Source: CBDDFN01 sp965227065
GTDB taxonomy: Bacteria > Pseudomonadota > Alphaproteobacteria > SPJN01
Reading direction: 5' to 3'
DNA: 64,000 nt
Assembly (NCBI GenBank): GCA_965227065.1
Contig: CBDDFN010000020.1
Span: forward strand, 186,001-250,000
In this document: one piece after another, positions 52,058-60,785 of the stretch
Numbering within the stretch: position 1 is the first letter of the stretch
Layout of the letters: each line of letters begins with the position of its first letter
Program-made: the position numbers and the translations under genes
Notes under the pieces: generated by a model
What the model was told of the DNA's origin: nothing
Database searches by the model: none
What the model saw: only the letters and a program-made list of their open reading frames with translations

Positions 52058-54064
52058 ATGTTTAAAAAGATTCTGATCGCCAACCGGGGCGAGATCGCCT
52101 GCCGTGTTATCAAAACCGCCCGCAAGATGGGCATTAAAACCGTGGCCGTCTATTCCGACGCCGATGCGTTGGGCCTGCATGTCGCCATGGCCGATGAAAA
52201 AGTGCATCTGGGTCCCCCGCCTGCTGCCGAATCCTATCTGCTGATGGACAAGATCATTCAGGCCGCCAAAGACACCGGCGCCGAAGCGATCCATCCCGGC
52301 TTCGGCTTCTTGTCGGAAAACCCCAAATTCGCGCAAGCGCTGGAAAAAGCCGGGATCGCCTTTATCGGTCCGAACCCCGGCGCGATTGAAGCGATGGGTG
52401 ACAAGATCACGTCCAAGAAGCTTGCCGCCGAAGCCGGCGTCACCACGGTGCCGGGCTATATGGGTATTTTGAAGGATGAAGATGAGGCGGTGAAAGTCGC
52501 CGAAGAAATCGGCTATCCGGTGATGATCAAGGCGTCTGCCGGCGGTGGCGGCAAGGGCATGCGTATCGCCTGGAACGAGCAGGAAGCGCGCGAAGGCTTC
52601 ACGACGTCGGTCAATGAAGCCAAGTCGAGCTTCGGCGATGATCGGGTGTTTATTGAGAAATTTGTGACCAGCCCGCGCCATATTGAAATCCAGGTGCTTG
52701 GTGACAAACATGGCAATGTCATCCACCTCAATGAACGTGAATGCTCCATTCAGCGCCGCAATCAGAAAGTCATTGAAGAGGCACCCTCGCCCTTCCTTGA
52801 TGAAGCAACCCGCGAAGCGATGGGTGCCGAAGCGATCGCGCTGTCAAAAGCGGTGAATTATGACAGTGCGGGCACCGTCGAATTCATTGTCGATGGCGAC
52901 CGCAATTTCTACTTCCTGGAAATGAACACACGCTTGCAGGTCGAGCATCCGGTGACCGAATTGATCACCGGCGTCGATCTGGTCGAACAGATGATCCGCG
53001 TCGCCTATGGCGAGAAGCTTGCGATGAGCCAGTCCGACATCGGCATCAAAGGCTGGGCGATGGAAAGCCGGATTTATGCCGAGGACCCGTATCGCAACTT
53101 CCTGCCCTCAATTGGCCGTCTGTCGCGCTATCGTCCGCCGCAGGAAGGCACGGACGCAAACGGGCTGACCATTCGCAATGACACCGGCGTTTTCGAAGGC
53201 GCTGAAATTTCGATGTTCTATGATCCGATGATCGCCAAGCTGTGTACGCATGGCCCCGACCGGATTTCAGCCGTCGATCACATGTTGACCGCGCTTGATA
53301 AATTCTACATTCGCGGCATTGGTCATAATGTGCCGTTCCTGTCGGCGGTGATGGCCCATGACCGGTTCCGCAGCGGCAATATCACCACGGGCTTTATCGC
53401 TGAAGAATATCCCGACGGCTTTGCAGGCCGTCCGCTGGGCGATGAAGAAAATGGCCGCTTCATCGCTATTGCCGCCCTGATCTATTCGCGTCAGGAAGCC
53501 CGCAATCAGAAGATTTCGGGCCGCCTGCATGATGAGGTTAAGGACATCCCCCATGAGCTGGTGGTGTTCCTCAATGGTGAACCGCACGCCATTACCACCG
53601 CCTGGGTTGAAGGCGGACTTGAGCTGACCCATGGGGAAACCGGCGGGAAATTCCTGATCCGGTCGGACTGGAAACTCGGCATGGCGCGCATCAGTGCGCT
53701 GGTCAATGGCGAGACGTTCGAAGCCCAGATCGATCAGACCCAGTCGGCCTACACAATCACCCATCAGGGTGCCACGGTCGAAGCGCGCGTGCGCACCAAG
53801 CGCGCGGCTGAACTGACTGCGCTGATGCCGGTGAAGCTTCCGCCCGATACGTCGAAAATGCTGCTTTGCCCGATGCCTGGCCTGATTGTCGCCATCGAGG
53901 TGGAAGAGGGCGAGGAGGTCTTTGCCGGGCAACGCCTTGCCGTTGTCGAAGCGATGAAGATGGAAAACGTCTTGCGCGCGGAGAAAGACGGCAAAGTATC
54001 TGCGATCAAGGCGGCCGCCGGTGACAGTCTCGCGGTGGACGAAATCATTATGGAATTTGAATAA
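52058..54064 (+). CDS. pccA: Propionyl-CoA carboxylase alpha chain (biotin carboxylase/carrier)
   Basis: A 668-residue biotin-dependent carboxylase subunit. The order is biotin carboxylase with ATP-grasp (FKKILIANRGEIACRV at the start, KASAGGGGKGMR, EMNTRLQVEHPVTE), a BT linker domain, and a C-terminal biotinyl domain with the AMKMEN motif, where K634 would carry biotin 34 residues from the end. The start at 52058 matches the family N-terminus; the frame is open further upstream inside pccB. With PccB it makes methylmalonyl-CoA from propionyl-CoA. Confidence 0.96.
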   Translation: MFKKILIANRGEIACRVIKTARKMGIKTVAVYSDADALGLHVAMADEKVHLGPPPAAESYLLMDKIIQAAKDTGAEAIHPGFGFLSENPKFAQALEKAGIAFIGPNPGAIEAMGDKITSKKLAAEAGVTTVPGYMGILKDEDEAVKVAEEIGYPVMIKASAGGGGKGMRIAWNEQEAREGFTTSVNEAKSSFGDDRVFIEKFVTSPRHIEIQVLGDKHGNVIHLNERECSIQRRNQKVIEEAPSPFLDEATREAMGAEAIALSKAVNYDSAGTVEFIVDGDRNFYFLEMNTRLQVEHPVTELITGVDLVEQMIRVAYGEKLAMSQSDIGIKGWAMESRIYAEDPYRNFLPSIGRLSRYRPPQEGTDANGLTIRNDTGVFEGAEISMFYDPMIAKLCTHGPDRISAVDHMLTALDKFYIRGIGHNVPFLSAVMAHDRFRSGNITTGFIAEEYPDGFAGRPLGDEENGRFIAIAALIYSRQEARNQKISGRLHDEVKDIPHELVVFLNGEPHAITTAWVEGGLELTHGETGGKFLIRSDWKLGMARISALVNGETFEAQIDQTQSAYTITHQGATVEARVRTKRAAELTALMPVKLPPDTSKMLLCPMPGLIVAIEVEEGEEVFAGQRLAVVEAMKMENVLRAEKDGKVSAIKAAAGDSLAVDEIIMEFE

Positions 54065-54075
54065 GCTCCATAAAT

Positions 54076-54116
54076 GTCATTCCGGGGGGGCACGGCAGCG
54101 ACGAACCCGGAATGAC
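54076..54116. repeat. Simple palindromic repeat between convergent pccA and lipB
   Basis: GTCATTCCGG (54076-54085) and CCGGAATGAC (54107-54116) are perfect inverted copies around a 21-base GC-rich loop. It is the outer pair of boxes of the compound repeats at 25650 and 55799 without the inner boxes. Its place between two gene ends suggests it may also work as a bidirectional terminator or mRNA-end stabiliser. Confidence 0.7.
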
Positions 54117-54118
54117 GA

Positions 54119-54757
54119 TCAGTCCGGGAAAGCCGCGCTAAACGTCTTTTTCAACGCGACATCAGCATCATGCAGCGTGACGGGCAGGCCCAAATCCACC
54201 AGGCTCGTCACGCCATGCTGGGCAATGCCGCACGGTACAATGCCCTGATAGTGGTTCAAGTCAGGCTCGACATTAAGCGAGATGCCGTGAAAGCTGACGC
54301 CGTGGCGGACGCGCACGCCGATGGCTGCAATCTTGTCCTCGCGGCCCGGCCCCAATCCGCGGCTGCGATCAACCCACACACCGACACGGCCTTCGCGCCG
54401 CTCGCCTTTCACATTGAACTCCGCCAGCGTGGCAATCACCCAGTCTTCAAGCGCGGCGATATAATGCCGGACCGAGAGCTTGCGGCGGCGCAGATCCATC
54501 ATCACATAGCCCACGCGCTGGCCCGGCCCGTGATAGGTGAACTGGCCACCCCGGCCCGCGCGATAGACCGGAAAGCGGTCAGGCGTCAGCAGATCAGCGT
54601 CTTGCGCACTCGTCCCCGCAGTGTAGAGCGGGGGGTGCTCCAAAAGCCAGACCAGGTCCTCGGCCCCGTCTGCGCGAATCGCATCGGCGCGCGCCTCCAT
54701 CCGGGCGAGCGCGTCGTTGTAATCCACCACAGAATCGGAAATCAGCCACTCAGTCAT
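54119..54757 (-). CDS. lipB: Lipoyl(octanoyl) transferase
   Basis: A 212-residue LipB that moves an octanoyl group from acyl carrier protein to lipoyl domains. The substrate pocket GRGGQFTYHGPGQRVGY (residues 69-84) and the acyl-thioester C176 (GIVPCGI) with partner K142 (DKIAAIGVRV) are present, as is GVSFHGISLNV. The gene is convergent with pccA, separated only by the palindromic repeat. Confidence 0.95.
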   Translation of the reverse strand: MTEWLISDSVVDYNDALARMEARADAIRADGAEDLVWLLEHPPLYTAGTSAQDADLLTPDRFPVYRAGRGGQFTYHGPGQRVGYVMMDLRRRKLSVRHYIAALEDWVIATLAEFNVKGERREGRVGVWVDRSRGLGPGREDKIAAIGVRVRHGVSFHGISLNVEPDLNHYQGIVPCGIAQHGVTSLVDLGLPVTLHDADVALKKTFSAAFPD

Positions 54758-54882
54758 GGCGCGCCTCTACCATGTTTTGGCCTGCGTCGGAAGGCAGCAG
54801 GCTTATTCCGAACGCTTTTTCCAAGCCGGCGATGTTTCGTGAAACCCTGCCAATTCATAGGCTTAGCTTCCTGCGAGGGGTC

Positions 54883-54910
54883 TATATAACACACAATAAA
54901 TGTGTATATA
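54883..54910. promoter_or_regulatory. AT-rich dyad upstream of the cysH promoter
   Basis: ACACA (54891-54895) and TGTGT (54901-54905) flank ATAAA, and the arms are bordered by TATATA on each side. The dyad ends about 23 bases upstream of the -35 box, a usual place for an activator such as a LysR-type regulator. The binding protein is not identified. The surroundings are far more AT-rich than the rest of the window. Confidence 0.4.
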
Positions 54911-54932
54911 TTATGATTCCACATTTCTTATG

Positions 54933-54962
54933 TTGAAATATGACAAACGACCGCCTTATATG
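54933..54962 (+). promoter_or_regulatory. Probable cysH promoter
   Basis: TTGAAA (54933-54938) and TTATAT (54956-54961) are spaced by 17 bases; TATATG one base later is an alternative -10. Transcription would start near 54968, which excludes the upstream in-frame ATG at 54940 as a start for cysH. Confidence 0.6.
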
Positions 54963-54990
54963 CTGGGAAATGCAACTGAGGATGCGCCCC

Positions 54991-55770
54991 ATGTCCGTGA
55001 GTACCCTGGCCGAAAAGAAGGCCCGCGCGTTTATCGATGGTGACACAATCCCCGATGCCGATCTGCTGGCGCGGGCGAACCGGCTCAACCGCCTGTATGA
55101 GGGCGTGTCGGGCGCGGAATTGTTGCGCTCGATGATTGACCGCGAATTTCGCGGCAAGATTGCGCTGGTGTCGTCTTTCGGCGCGGAAAGTTCGGTTCTG
55201 CTGCATTTGGCGGCTGAGGTTGATCCCTCCATCCCGGTGATCTTCCTCGATACGGGCAAGCTGTTCGGCGAAACGCTGCGCTATCGCGACAAGCTTGCCG
55301 AGCGGCTGGGATTGACCGATGTCCGCTCGATCAAGCCGCTCAAGACCGATGAAGACCATCTCGACCCGCAGGGTATTTTGTGGTCTCAAGACACCGATGC
55401 ATGCTGCGCGTTCCGCAAGGTTGAGCCGCTCAACCGCGCGCTGGAAGGTTTTGACGCCTGGATCACGGGCCGCAAACGGTTCCAGAGTGCAAGCCGCGCG
55501 ACGATCCCGCTGGTCGAGGCCAGCTCCACCCACATCAAGATCAATCCACTGGCCGCCTGGGGCGAAGAGGATGTGCAACGTCATATGGCGCAGCATGATC
55601 TGCCCGCCCATCCGCTGGTCGAAGACGGTTATCTGTCGATTGGCTGCATGCCCTGCACCGACCGTGTCGCGCCGGGCGCTGATCCGCGCTCTGGCCGCTG
55701 GGCCGGCCAGGACAAGACCGAATGCGGCATCCATATTCCCGAAACATTCGTAGACGGCGGTGGGATTTAG
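54991..55770 (+). CDS. cysH: Adenylyl-sulfate (APS) reductase, CysH type
   Basis: A 259-residue assimilatory sulfate reductase yielding sulfite. The PP-loop-like SSFGAESSVLLHL lies at residues 61-73. Two cysteine pairs, C138-C139 and C219/C222, indicate a [4Fe-4S] cluster, so the enzyme should use APS rather than PAPS. The catalytic cysteine C245 sits in the C-terminal KTECGIH motif. The start at 54991 follows GAGGA and lies downstream of the predicted promoter. Sulfide from this pathway would feed MetY or cysteine synthesis; the other cys genes are not here. Confidence 0.93.
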   Translation: MSVSTLAEKKARAFIDGDTIPDADLLARANRLNRLYEGVSGAELLRSMIDREFRGKIALVSSFGAESSVLLHLAAEVDPSIPVIFLDTGKLFGETLRYRDKLAERLGLTDVRSIKPLKTDEDHLDPQGILWSQDTDACCAFRKVEPLNRALEGFDAWITGRKRFQSASRATIPLVEASSTHIKINPLAAWGEEDVQRHMAQHDLPAHPLVEDGYLSIGCMPCTDRVAPGADPRSGRWAGQDKTECGIHIPETFVDGGGI

Positions 55771-55798
55771 GCGCGACGGCGCGTTTTCGTTCGTCTTC

Positions 55799-55943
55799 GT
55801 CATTCCGGTTTTTGTCCGCCAAATTTTTGGCGGGCGGAAGACCGGAATCTCAAGGTGATGAAGCGCCACCGATCGGCGCATTGCCGGGGCCATCGCCGTG
55901 CCACCAGATTCCGGGCTCGCGCTGACGCGCGCCCCGGAATAAC
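55799..55943. repeat. Compound palindromic intergenic repeat, copy B
   Basis: The order GTCATTCCGG (55799), CCGGAATCTC (55842), a 53-base spacer, CAGATTCCGG (55905), CCGGAATAAC (55934) matches copy A at 25650, with the same spacer length. The first half also contains the perfect inner palindrome CCGCCAAA-TT-TTTGGCGG (55816-55833). It occupies most of the gap between cysH and tRNA-Leu. Confidence 0.8.
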
Positions 55944-55981
55944 GATGGTGCGGATGCGGCACGATAGCCCAAGGCTTTTGC

Positions 55982-56010
55982 TTGCGCAGCGCATGCGCTT
56001 TTGCTATCCA
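55982..56010 (+). promoter_or_regulatory. Possible promoter of tRNA-Leu
   Basis: TTGCGC (55982-55987) and TATCCA (56005-56010) are spaced by 17 bases, and the -10 box ends 15 bases before the tRNA 5' end. Confidence 0.45.
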
Positions 56011-56025
56011 CGCCGCCTACCAAGT

Positions 56026-56113
56026 GCGGTCGTGGCGGAACTGGTAGACGCGCAGCGTTGAGGTCGCTGTGGGTGATGAGCCCGTGGAAGTTCGAGTCTT
56101 CTCGACCGCACCA
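56026..56113 (+). tRNA. tRNA-Leu (anticodon GAG)
   Basis: A class II tRNA of 88 bases. The acceptor GCGGTCG pairs with CGACCGC, the anticodon stem CAGCG/CGCTG encloses TTGAGGT with anticodon GAG, a long variable arm follows, the T loop is TTCGAGT, and CCA is encoded (56111-56113). Confidence 0.97.
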
Positions 56114-56212
56114 ATTTTCTCCTCTATTCCGTTTGGGCTGTGACCCGCCGCCGCTGGCGGGGCTTCGCGCTTTGGTCCTATGATGAGCCCTCGCTTGCGG
56201 GAGGCTTGGCCC

Positions 56213-57602
56213 ATGTATGCGTGCGACAGTGCTGGAACGCGCTACAGCTTTGATGATTTGAAACAGCTTCTGGCTGCCGCGTCGCCCGAACGCTCCGGCG
56301 ACCGGCTGGCCGGGATTGCCGCGCCGACCGAACAGGCCCGTGTGGCTGCCTGTTACGGGCTGGCCGATGTGCCGCTCAAGACCTTTTTGTCAGACCTTGT
56401 GATCCCGTATGAACAGGATGAAATCAGCCGCCTGATCATCGACAGCCATGATGTGGATGCGTTTGCCGAAATTGCCCATCTCACCGTGGGTGATTTTCGC
56501 GAATGGCTTCTGGGTGTGGCCGATACGGACACGTTGGCGCGCATCGCGCCGGGGGTCACGCCGGAAATGGCGGCCGGTGTGTCGAAGCTGATGCGCAATC
56601 AGGATTTGATCGCGGTGGCGAAGAAGTGCCGGGTGGTGAGCCGCTTCCGCACCACCATCGGGCTCGAAGGGCGCTTGTCGGTGCGGTTGCAGCCCAACCA
56701 TCCCACCGATGATCCCGCCGGGATTGCCGCCTCGATCATAGACGGGCTGACGCTGGGCTGCGGGGACGCCACCATCGGCATCAATCCCGCGACGGATAAT
56801 CTCGATATGGCGGGGCGTTTGCTGGCGTTGATTGAAGAGGTGCGCACCCGCTTTGCCATCCCGACCCAAAGCTGTGTGCTGACCCATGTCACCAACACGC
56901 TGGAACTGATCGAACAGGGCGCGCCGGTCGATCTGACCTTTCAATCCATTGCGGGGACTGAGGCTGCCAATCAGGGCTTCGGCATCAATCTTGCCCTGTT
57001 GAAAGAGGCGCATGAAGCCACGCTTGGCCTCACGCGGGGAACGCTCGGTGACAATGTGATGTATTTCGAAACCGGTCAGGGCTCGGCCCTGTCGGCGGGC
57101 GCCCATCACGGGGTTGATCAACAAACTCTGGAGGCGCGCGCCTATGCGGTGGCGCGGCCCTTCCGCCCCTTGCTGGTCAATACGGTGGTGGGCTTTATCG
57201 GCCCTGAATATCTATATGACGGCAAGCAGATCATCCGGGCGGCGCTTGAAGATCATTTCTGCGGCAAGCTGATGGGCCTGCCGATGGGGGTGGATGTTTG
57301 TTACACCAATCATGCCCAAGCCGATTCCGATGATATGGACAGCCTGCTGACATTGCTTGGCGTCGCAGGTGTCAGCTTCATCATGGGCGTGCCGGGGGGC
57401 CGATGACATCATGCTTAACTATCAATCGACCAGCTTTCATGATGCGCTTTATGTCCGCGACGTGTTGGGGTTGCGGCCCGCACCGGAATTTGAAGCCTGG
57501 CTTCAGGACATGGAGATCATGGATGAGGCGCACCGCATCCGCACCCTTGAGGGTGCCGACCGGGGTGCGCGGTTGCTTGAGGGGATGACGGGTCATGGCT
57601 GA
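56213..57602 (+). pseudogene. eutB: Ethanolamine ammonia-lyase large subunit, frameshifted
   Basis: The sequence is EutB along its whole length: RSGDRLAGIAA near residue 28, LYFETGQGSALSAGAHHGVDQ, NTVVGFIGPEYLYDGKQIIRAALEDHFCGKLMG and CYTNHADxD-like CYTNHAQADSDD. The first frame stops at 57406 just after FIMGVPGG. The family C-terminus (ADDIMLNYQSTSFHDALYVR, GLRPAPEFEAWLQDM) continues in the +1 frame to 57602. Six Gs at 57394-57399 replace the five needed; one fewer G restores a 462-residue protein of normal length. The start at 56213 follows GGGAGG. It may be a real mutation, a phase-variable tract or a sequencing error. With EutC it would deaminate ethanolamine using adenosylcobalamin. Confidence 0.88.
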
Positions 57603-58347
57603 GCCGCGCGATCTGTTTGCGCCGCTGCGCGGGCTGACCCAGGCGCGCATTGGTTTGGGCCGGGCAGGCCAGGGACTGCCCACCGCGCCTGCTCTCGATT
57701 TCCGCATGGCCCATGCGATGGCCCGCGATGCGGTCCACACCCCGCTTGACCTGGATGCGCTCAAGTCTGCCCTTGCCGGTCCGGTTGTGAACCTCACCAG
57801 TGCAGCCCCCGACCGCGCCGCCTATCTGCAAAATCCTGATCTGGGCCGGACGTTGGCGCCTGATACCGCATTGCCCGCCGGACCGTTTGATCTGGTGATC
57901 GTTCTGGGGGATGGTCTGTGTGCCAGCGGCGTGCAAGCCCACGGCCCCGCTTTGGTGTCAGAGCTGATCGGCCGTCTTGAAGGCTGGACGGTCGCGCCCT
58001 TGGTGATTGCAACTCAGGCGCGTGTGGCGCTGGGCGATGCGATCGGGGCGGCGATGAACGCCCAATGCGTCCTGATGCTGATCGGGGAGCGGCCGGGACT
58101 AAGTTCGCCCGATTCGGTCGGTGCCTATCTGACATGGGCGCCCCGGCCCGGCACCGCTGACAGCGACCGTAATTGTGTCTCGAACATCAGACCGGCTGGT
58201 TTGGCCCCCGTACAGGCGGCCGACAAAATCGCCTGGCTGTTGACCGAGGCGCGGCGGCTTGGCCTGACCGGCATTGGTCTTAAAGACCGACATGGTGGTG
58301 CGGTGATATCTGCACCCGCAGATCAGCCGGTCTTGCCGTCTGACTAG
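57595..58347 (+). CDS. eutC: Ethanolamine ammonia-lyase small subunit
   Basis: A 250-residue EutC. The opening LRGLTQARIGLGRAGQGLPTAPALDFRMAHAMARDAVHTPLD is the family signature, and FDLVIVLGDGLCASGVQAHG and the ADKIAWLLTEARRLGLTGIGLKD end are typical. Its ATG overlaps the shifted end of eutB by eight bases, so the original arrangement was coupled. No microcompartment shell genes or eutA reactivase are nearby, so this is the minimal non-compartment form. The intact eutC implies the eutB break is recent or artefactual. Confidence 0.94.
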   Translation: MAEPRDLFAPLRGLTQARIGLGRAGQGLPTAPALDFRMAHAMARDAVHTPLDLDALKSALAGPVVNLTSAAPDRAAYLQNPDLGRTLAPDTALPAGPFDLVIVLGDGLCASGVQAHGPALVSELIGRLEGWTVAPLVIATQARVALGDAIGAAMNAQCVLMLIGERPGLSSPDSVGAYLTWAPRPGTADSDRNCVSNIRPAGLAPVQAADKIAWLLTEARRLGLTGIGLKDRHGGAVISAPADQPVLPSD

Positions 58348-58373
58348 AAATGCAGTTTCTGGCGCGAGCCCGA

Positions 58374-59207
58374 TCAGCGCTTGTCCGATGCGGAATGATC
58401 GGTCGCGCCGACATCAACGTCGAGCGCGCTGCCGGGGAGGGCGGTGATCCGCACGCCGTCCTTGTTCATCCCATCATACACAACACACTCGCCCGGCGGG
58501 ACTGCGATGGGCTGGCCGGAATAAAGGCTGCCGCGCGGGCCATCATTGCAGCGGATCTGCAAGGGCTTGCGGGCCTGTGTTTTGCCATCGCCAAGATGAT
58601 AGGTCGCGGTCAAGACGGCGAAATTATCAACATGGGCGGTCAGCACGGTTTTGGAGCCATCGGGCTTGGTCGTGATCGTCTCGAGAAACCAGTCCGAAGG
58701 CGCAAAGGATCCGGCATCGCCATTGCCGTCAGCGTCAAAATCGCCGGGGGCCGTGTAGCCGTTTTGCAGGCCAATCGCGATTGAAAGCGGTTCCGAGCCG
58801 GGGATGGAGACGCTGTAATTGTTCGGCATGAGCGTGGCTTTGGAACTCGTCACATCAAAGAACACCCATGAAAATCCGGCGACCGCATTGGTGGCGGCAT
58901 CCAGCGCCGGACCTGTCACCTCAAGCCCGACCGGCCCGACCGCGCCGGTGTCCGCGTCGCGCGGCCAACTGAGCGGAATGGCGGGTTGGCCCGGTGCGGG
59001 CACCAGACAAAGCCGGCCCTGATCATCAAACAGATAGCCGATGAACCAGGTTCTGCGGGCTTCGGTGGGAGAAATCTTTTTCAATGCAGCCAGATCGAAG
59101 GGCGGCGCGGATTTACAGCTTCCCTCCGCCAATCCGGGGGCAGGAGCCATCATGCTGAGCGCCATCGCAAGGCCCAGGACGGTCCCGCACACTTTGCCAT
59201 AGGACAT
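58374..59207 (-). CDS. Secreted protein of unknown function with a DxDxDG calcium-type motif
   Basis: A 277-residue protein with a signal peptide (residues 1-27, GLA cleavage). The mature chain has four cysteines (for example C31 and C67), suggesting two disulfides, and an acidic loop DFDADGNGD (156-164) like the calcium loops of EF-hand, dockerin or FG-GAP repeats. Several TG and NGY segments suggest a beta-rich fold. The start at 59207 follows GGAGGA; the longer frame to 59303 overlaps the mgtE upstream region. I do not recognise the family. It is convergent with eutC and divergent from mgtE. Confidence 0.75.
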   Translation of the reverse strand: MSYGKVCGTVLGLAMALSMMAPAPGLAEGSCKSAPPFDLAALKKISPTEARRTWFIGYLFDDQGRLCLVPAPGQPAIPLSWPRDADTGAVGPVGLEVTGPALDAATNAVAGFSWVFFDVTSSKATLMPNNYSVSIPGSEPLSIAIGLQNGYTAPGDFDADGNGDAGSFAPSDWFLETITTKPDGSKTVLTAHVDNFAVLTATYHLGDGKTQARKPLQIRCNDGPRGSLYSGQPIAVPPGECVVYDGMNKDGVRITALPGSALDVDVGATDHSASDKR

Positions 59208-59322
59208 GGCTGCTTCCTCCACATTTGTTCCCGGTATCAGAACCGAAGGATAGCGTGGCGCGGTCAAGTGGGCCAGATCAATGGTGCGGCCCGCGTGTTT
59301 CACGGCTGCTTCAATGCCGCTC

Positions 59323-59350
59323 TTGCCGCGCCCTGCGCCATCTATAGTAT
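59323..59350 (+). promoter_or_regulatory. Possible mgtE promoter
   Basis: TTGCCG (59323-59328) and TAGTAT (59345-59350) are spaced by 16 bases, 26 bases upstream of the mgtE start. No M-box magnesium riboswitch was recognised in the 168-base divergent gap. Confidence 0.35.
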
Positions 59351-59375
59351 GACGCGCGAAGAGTCGGAGGTGCGT

Positions 59376-60770
59376 ATGGCCGAAAGTCAGCTATTGCCGG
59401 AAGAGCCGGGCGAACGCCAGGGGGATGAGCTGTTTGCGCTCACGCCTGAGGTTGTGCGCGAGGTTGCCTATGCGCTCGAATCCGGCCGGCCCGAAATTGC
59501 CGAACAGCTGATTGAACCGCTGCACGCGTCCGACATTGCAAGTCTGGTCGAACAGCTGCCCGCAGATCAGCGCGAACCGCTGATGGCCGAGCTTGACCCT
59601 GAGGTCGCCGGGGATGTGCTCGCCGAGATTGAAGAAGCGGTGCGCGATGACCTGCTTGAGAATATGGCTCCTGCTCAGGTGGCAGAGGCGGTCGCAACGC
59701 TGGACAGCGATGATGCGGTCTATGTTCTTGAGGATCTGAAACCCTCTATCCAGCGCGAGGTGCTGGAAGAGTTGGCCACGCCGGAGGCGCTGGGGCTCGC
59801 CGATTCTCTGGCCTTCCCTGAGGATTCAGCCGGCCGGATGATGCAGCGCCAGCTGATCGCGGTGCCCGGTTTCTGGACGGTGGGCCAGGTCATCGATTAT
59901 ATGCGCGAGGCGGCCGACCTGCCGGAGGAATTTCATCAGATTTTTGTCATCGACACCGCTTTTCATCCGGTGGGCGGGGTGCATCTGCACAGGCTTCTCA
60001 AGACCAAACGGCCCGTTGCGATCAGCGAGATTATGGAAGAGGAGCCGACCCTCATCCACACGCACACTGATCAGGAGCATGTCGGTCTCGCCTTCCGGCA
60101 GTATGATTTGATGACCGCAGGGGTGATCGATGATGAAGGCCGGCTGGTCGGCTGTATCACCGTGGATGATATTGTCGAAGTGGTGGAAGAAGAGGTTGAG
60201 GAAGACGTGCTGCGCCTCGCCGGTGTCGGCGATGAGGCGGTGTCTGATGATGTGTTTGATGCGGTGCGCTCGCGCTTTGTCTGGCTGACGGTCAATCTGG
60301 GAACAGCCATTCTGGCGTCTGCGGTGATCGCGCTGTTTGAGGCCACGATTTCCCAGATTGTGGCGCTTGCGGTTCTGATGCCGATTGTGGCGTCCATGGG
60401 GGGCAATGCGGGCACCCAGACCTTGACCGTGGCGGTCCGCGCGCTCGCCACCCGCGATTTGACGACGGCGAACGCCCTGCGCATTGTCTATAAAGAGGTG
60501 CTGGTGGGCGGCATTAATGGTGTGGCCTTTGCCATTATGATGGGACTGATCGCCGGTCTGTGGTTCTCCGACCCCACATTGGGAGGGGTGATCGCCGCGG
60601 CCATGGTGATCAATATGCTGGTGGCGGGCCTGTCGGGTATTCTGGTGCCCATGGGGCTTAATGCGGTCAAAGTTGACCCTGCCATCGCATCCAGCGTATT
60701 CGTCACCACCGTGACCGATGTGGTCGGCTTTTTCGCCTTTTTGGGTTTGGCCGCCGCATTCCTGCTTTAA
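59376..60770 (+). CDS. mgtE: Magnesium transporter MgtE
   Basis: A 464-residue MgtE channel. The acidic N-domain of helical repeats (about residues 25-135, including LDPEVAGDVLAEIEEAV) is followed by two CBS domains (about 140-265) that sense cytosolic magnesium, then five membrane helices with the signature VLMPIVASMGGNAGTQTLTV. The start at 59376 has GGAGG five bases upstream; in-frame starts further upstream, such as 59349, are less well placed. An acyl-CoA dehydrogenase gene follows after only 15 bases, so the two may be co-transcribed. Confidence 0.96.
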   Translation: MAESQLLPEEPGERQGDELFALTPEVVREVAYALESGRPEIAEQLIEPLHASDIASLVEQLPADQREPLMAELDPEVAGDVLAEIEEAVRDDLLENMAPAQVAEAVATLDSDDAVYVLEDLKPSIQREVLEELATPEALGLADSLAFPEDSAGRMMQRQLIAVPGFWTVGQVIDYMREAADLPEEFHQIFVIDTAFHPVGGVHLHRLLKTKRPVAISEIMEEEPTLIHTHTDQEHVGLAFRQYDLMTAGVIDDEGRLVGCITVDDIVEVVEEEVEEDVLRLAGVGDEAVSDDVFDAVRSRFVWLTVNLGTAILASAVIALFEATISQIVALAVLMPIVASMGGNAGTQTLTVAVRALATRDLTTANALRIVYKEVLVGGINGVAFAIMMGLIAGLWFSDPTLGGVIAAAMVINMLVAGLSGILVPMGLNAVKVDPAIASSVFVTTVTDVVGFFAFLGLAAAFLL

Positions 60771-60785
60771 CGAGAGAAGACAGTC

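Noticed and set aside
56114..56212. Cobalamin riboswitch before eutB
   Set aside because: The gap after tRNA-Leu is about 100 bases, too short for the usual element, and no B12-box-like sequence was seen. Only a six-base-pair CCCGCC/GGCGGG stem is present.
59208..59375. Magnesium (M-box) riboswitch upstream of mgtE
   Set aside because: The divergent gap is only 168 bases and shows none of the conserved M-box segments or a terminator stem.
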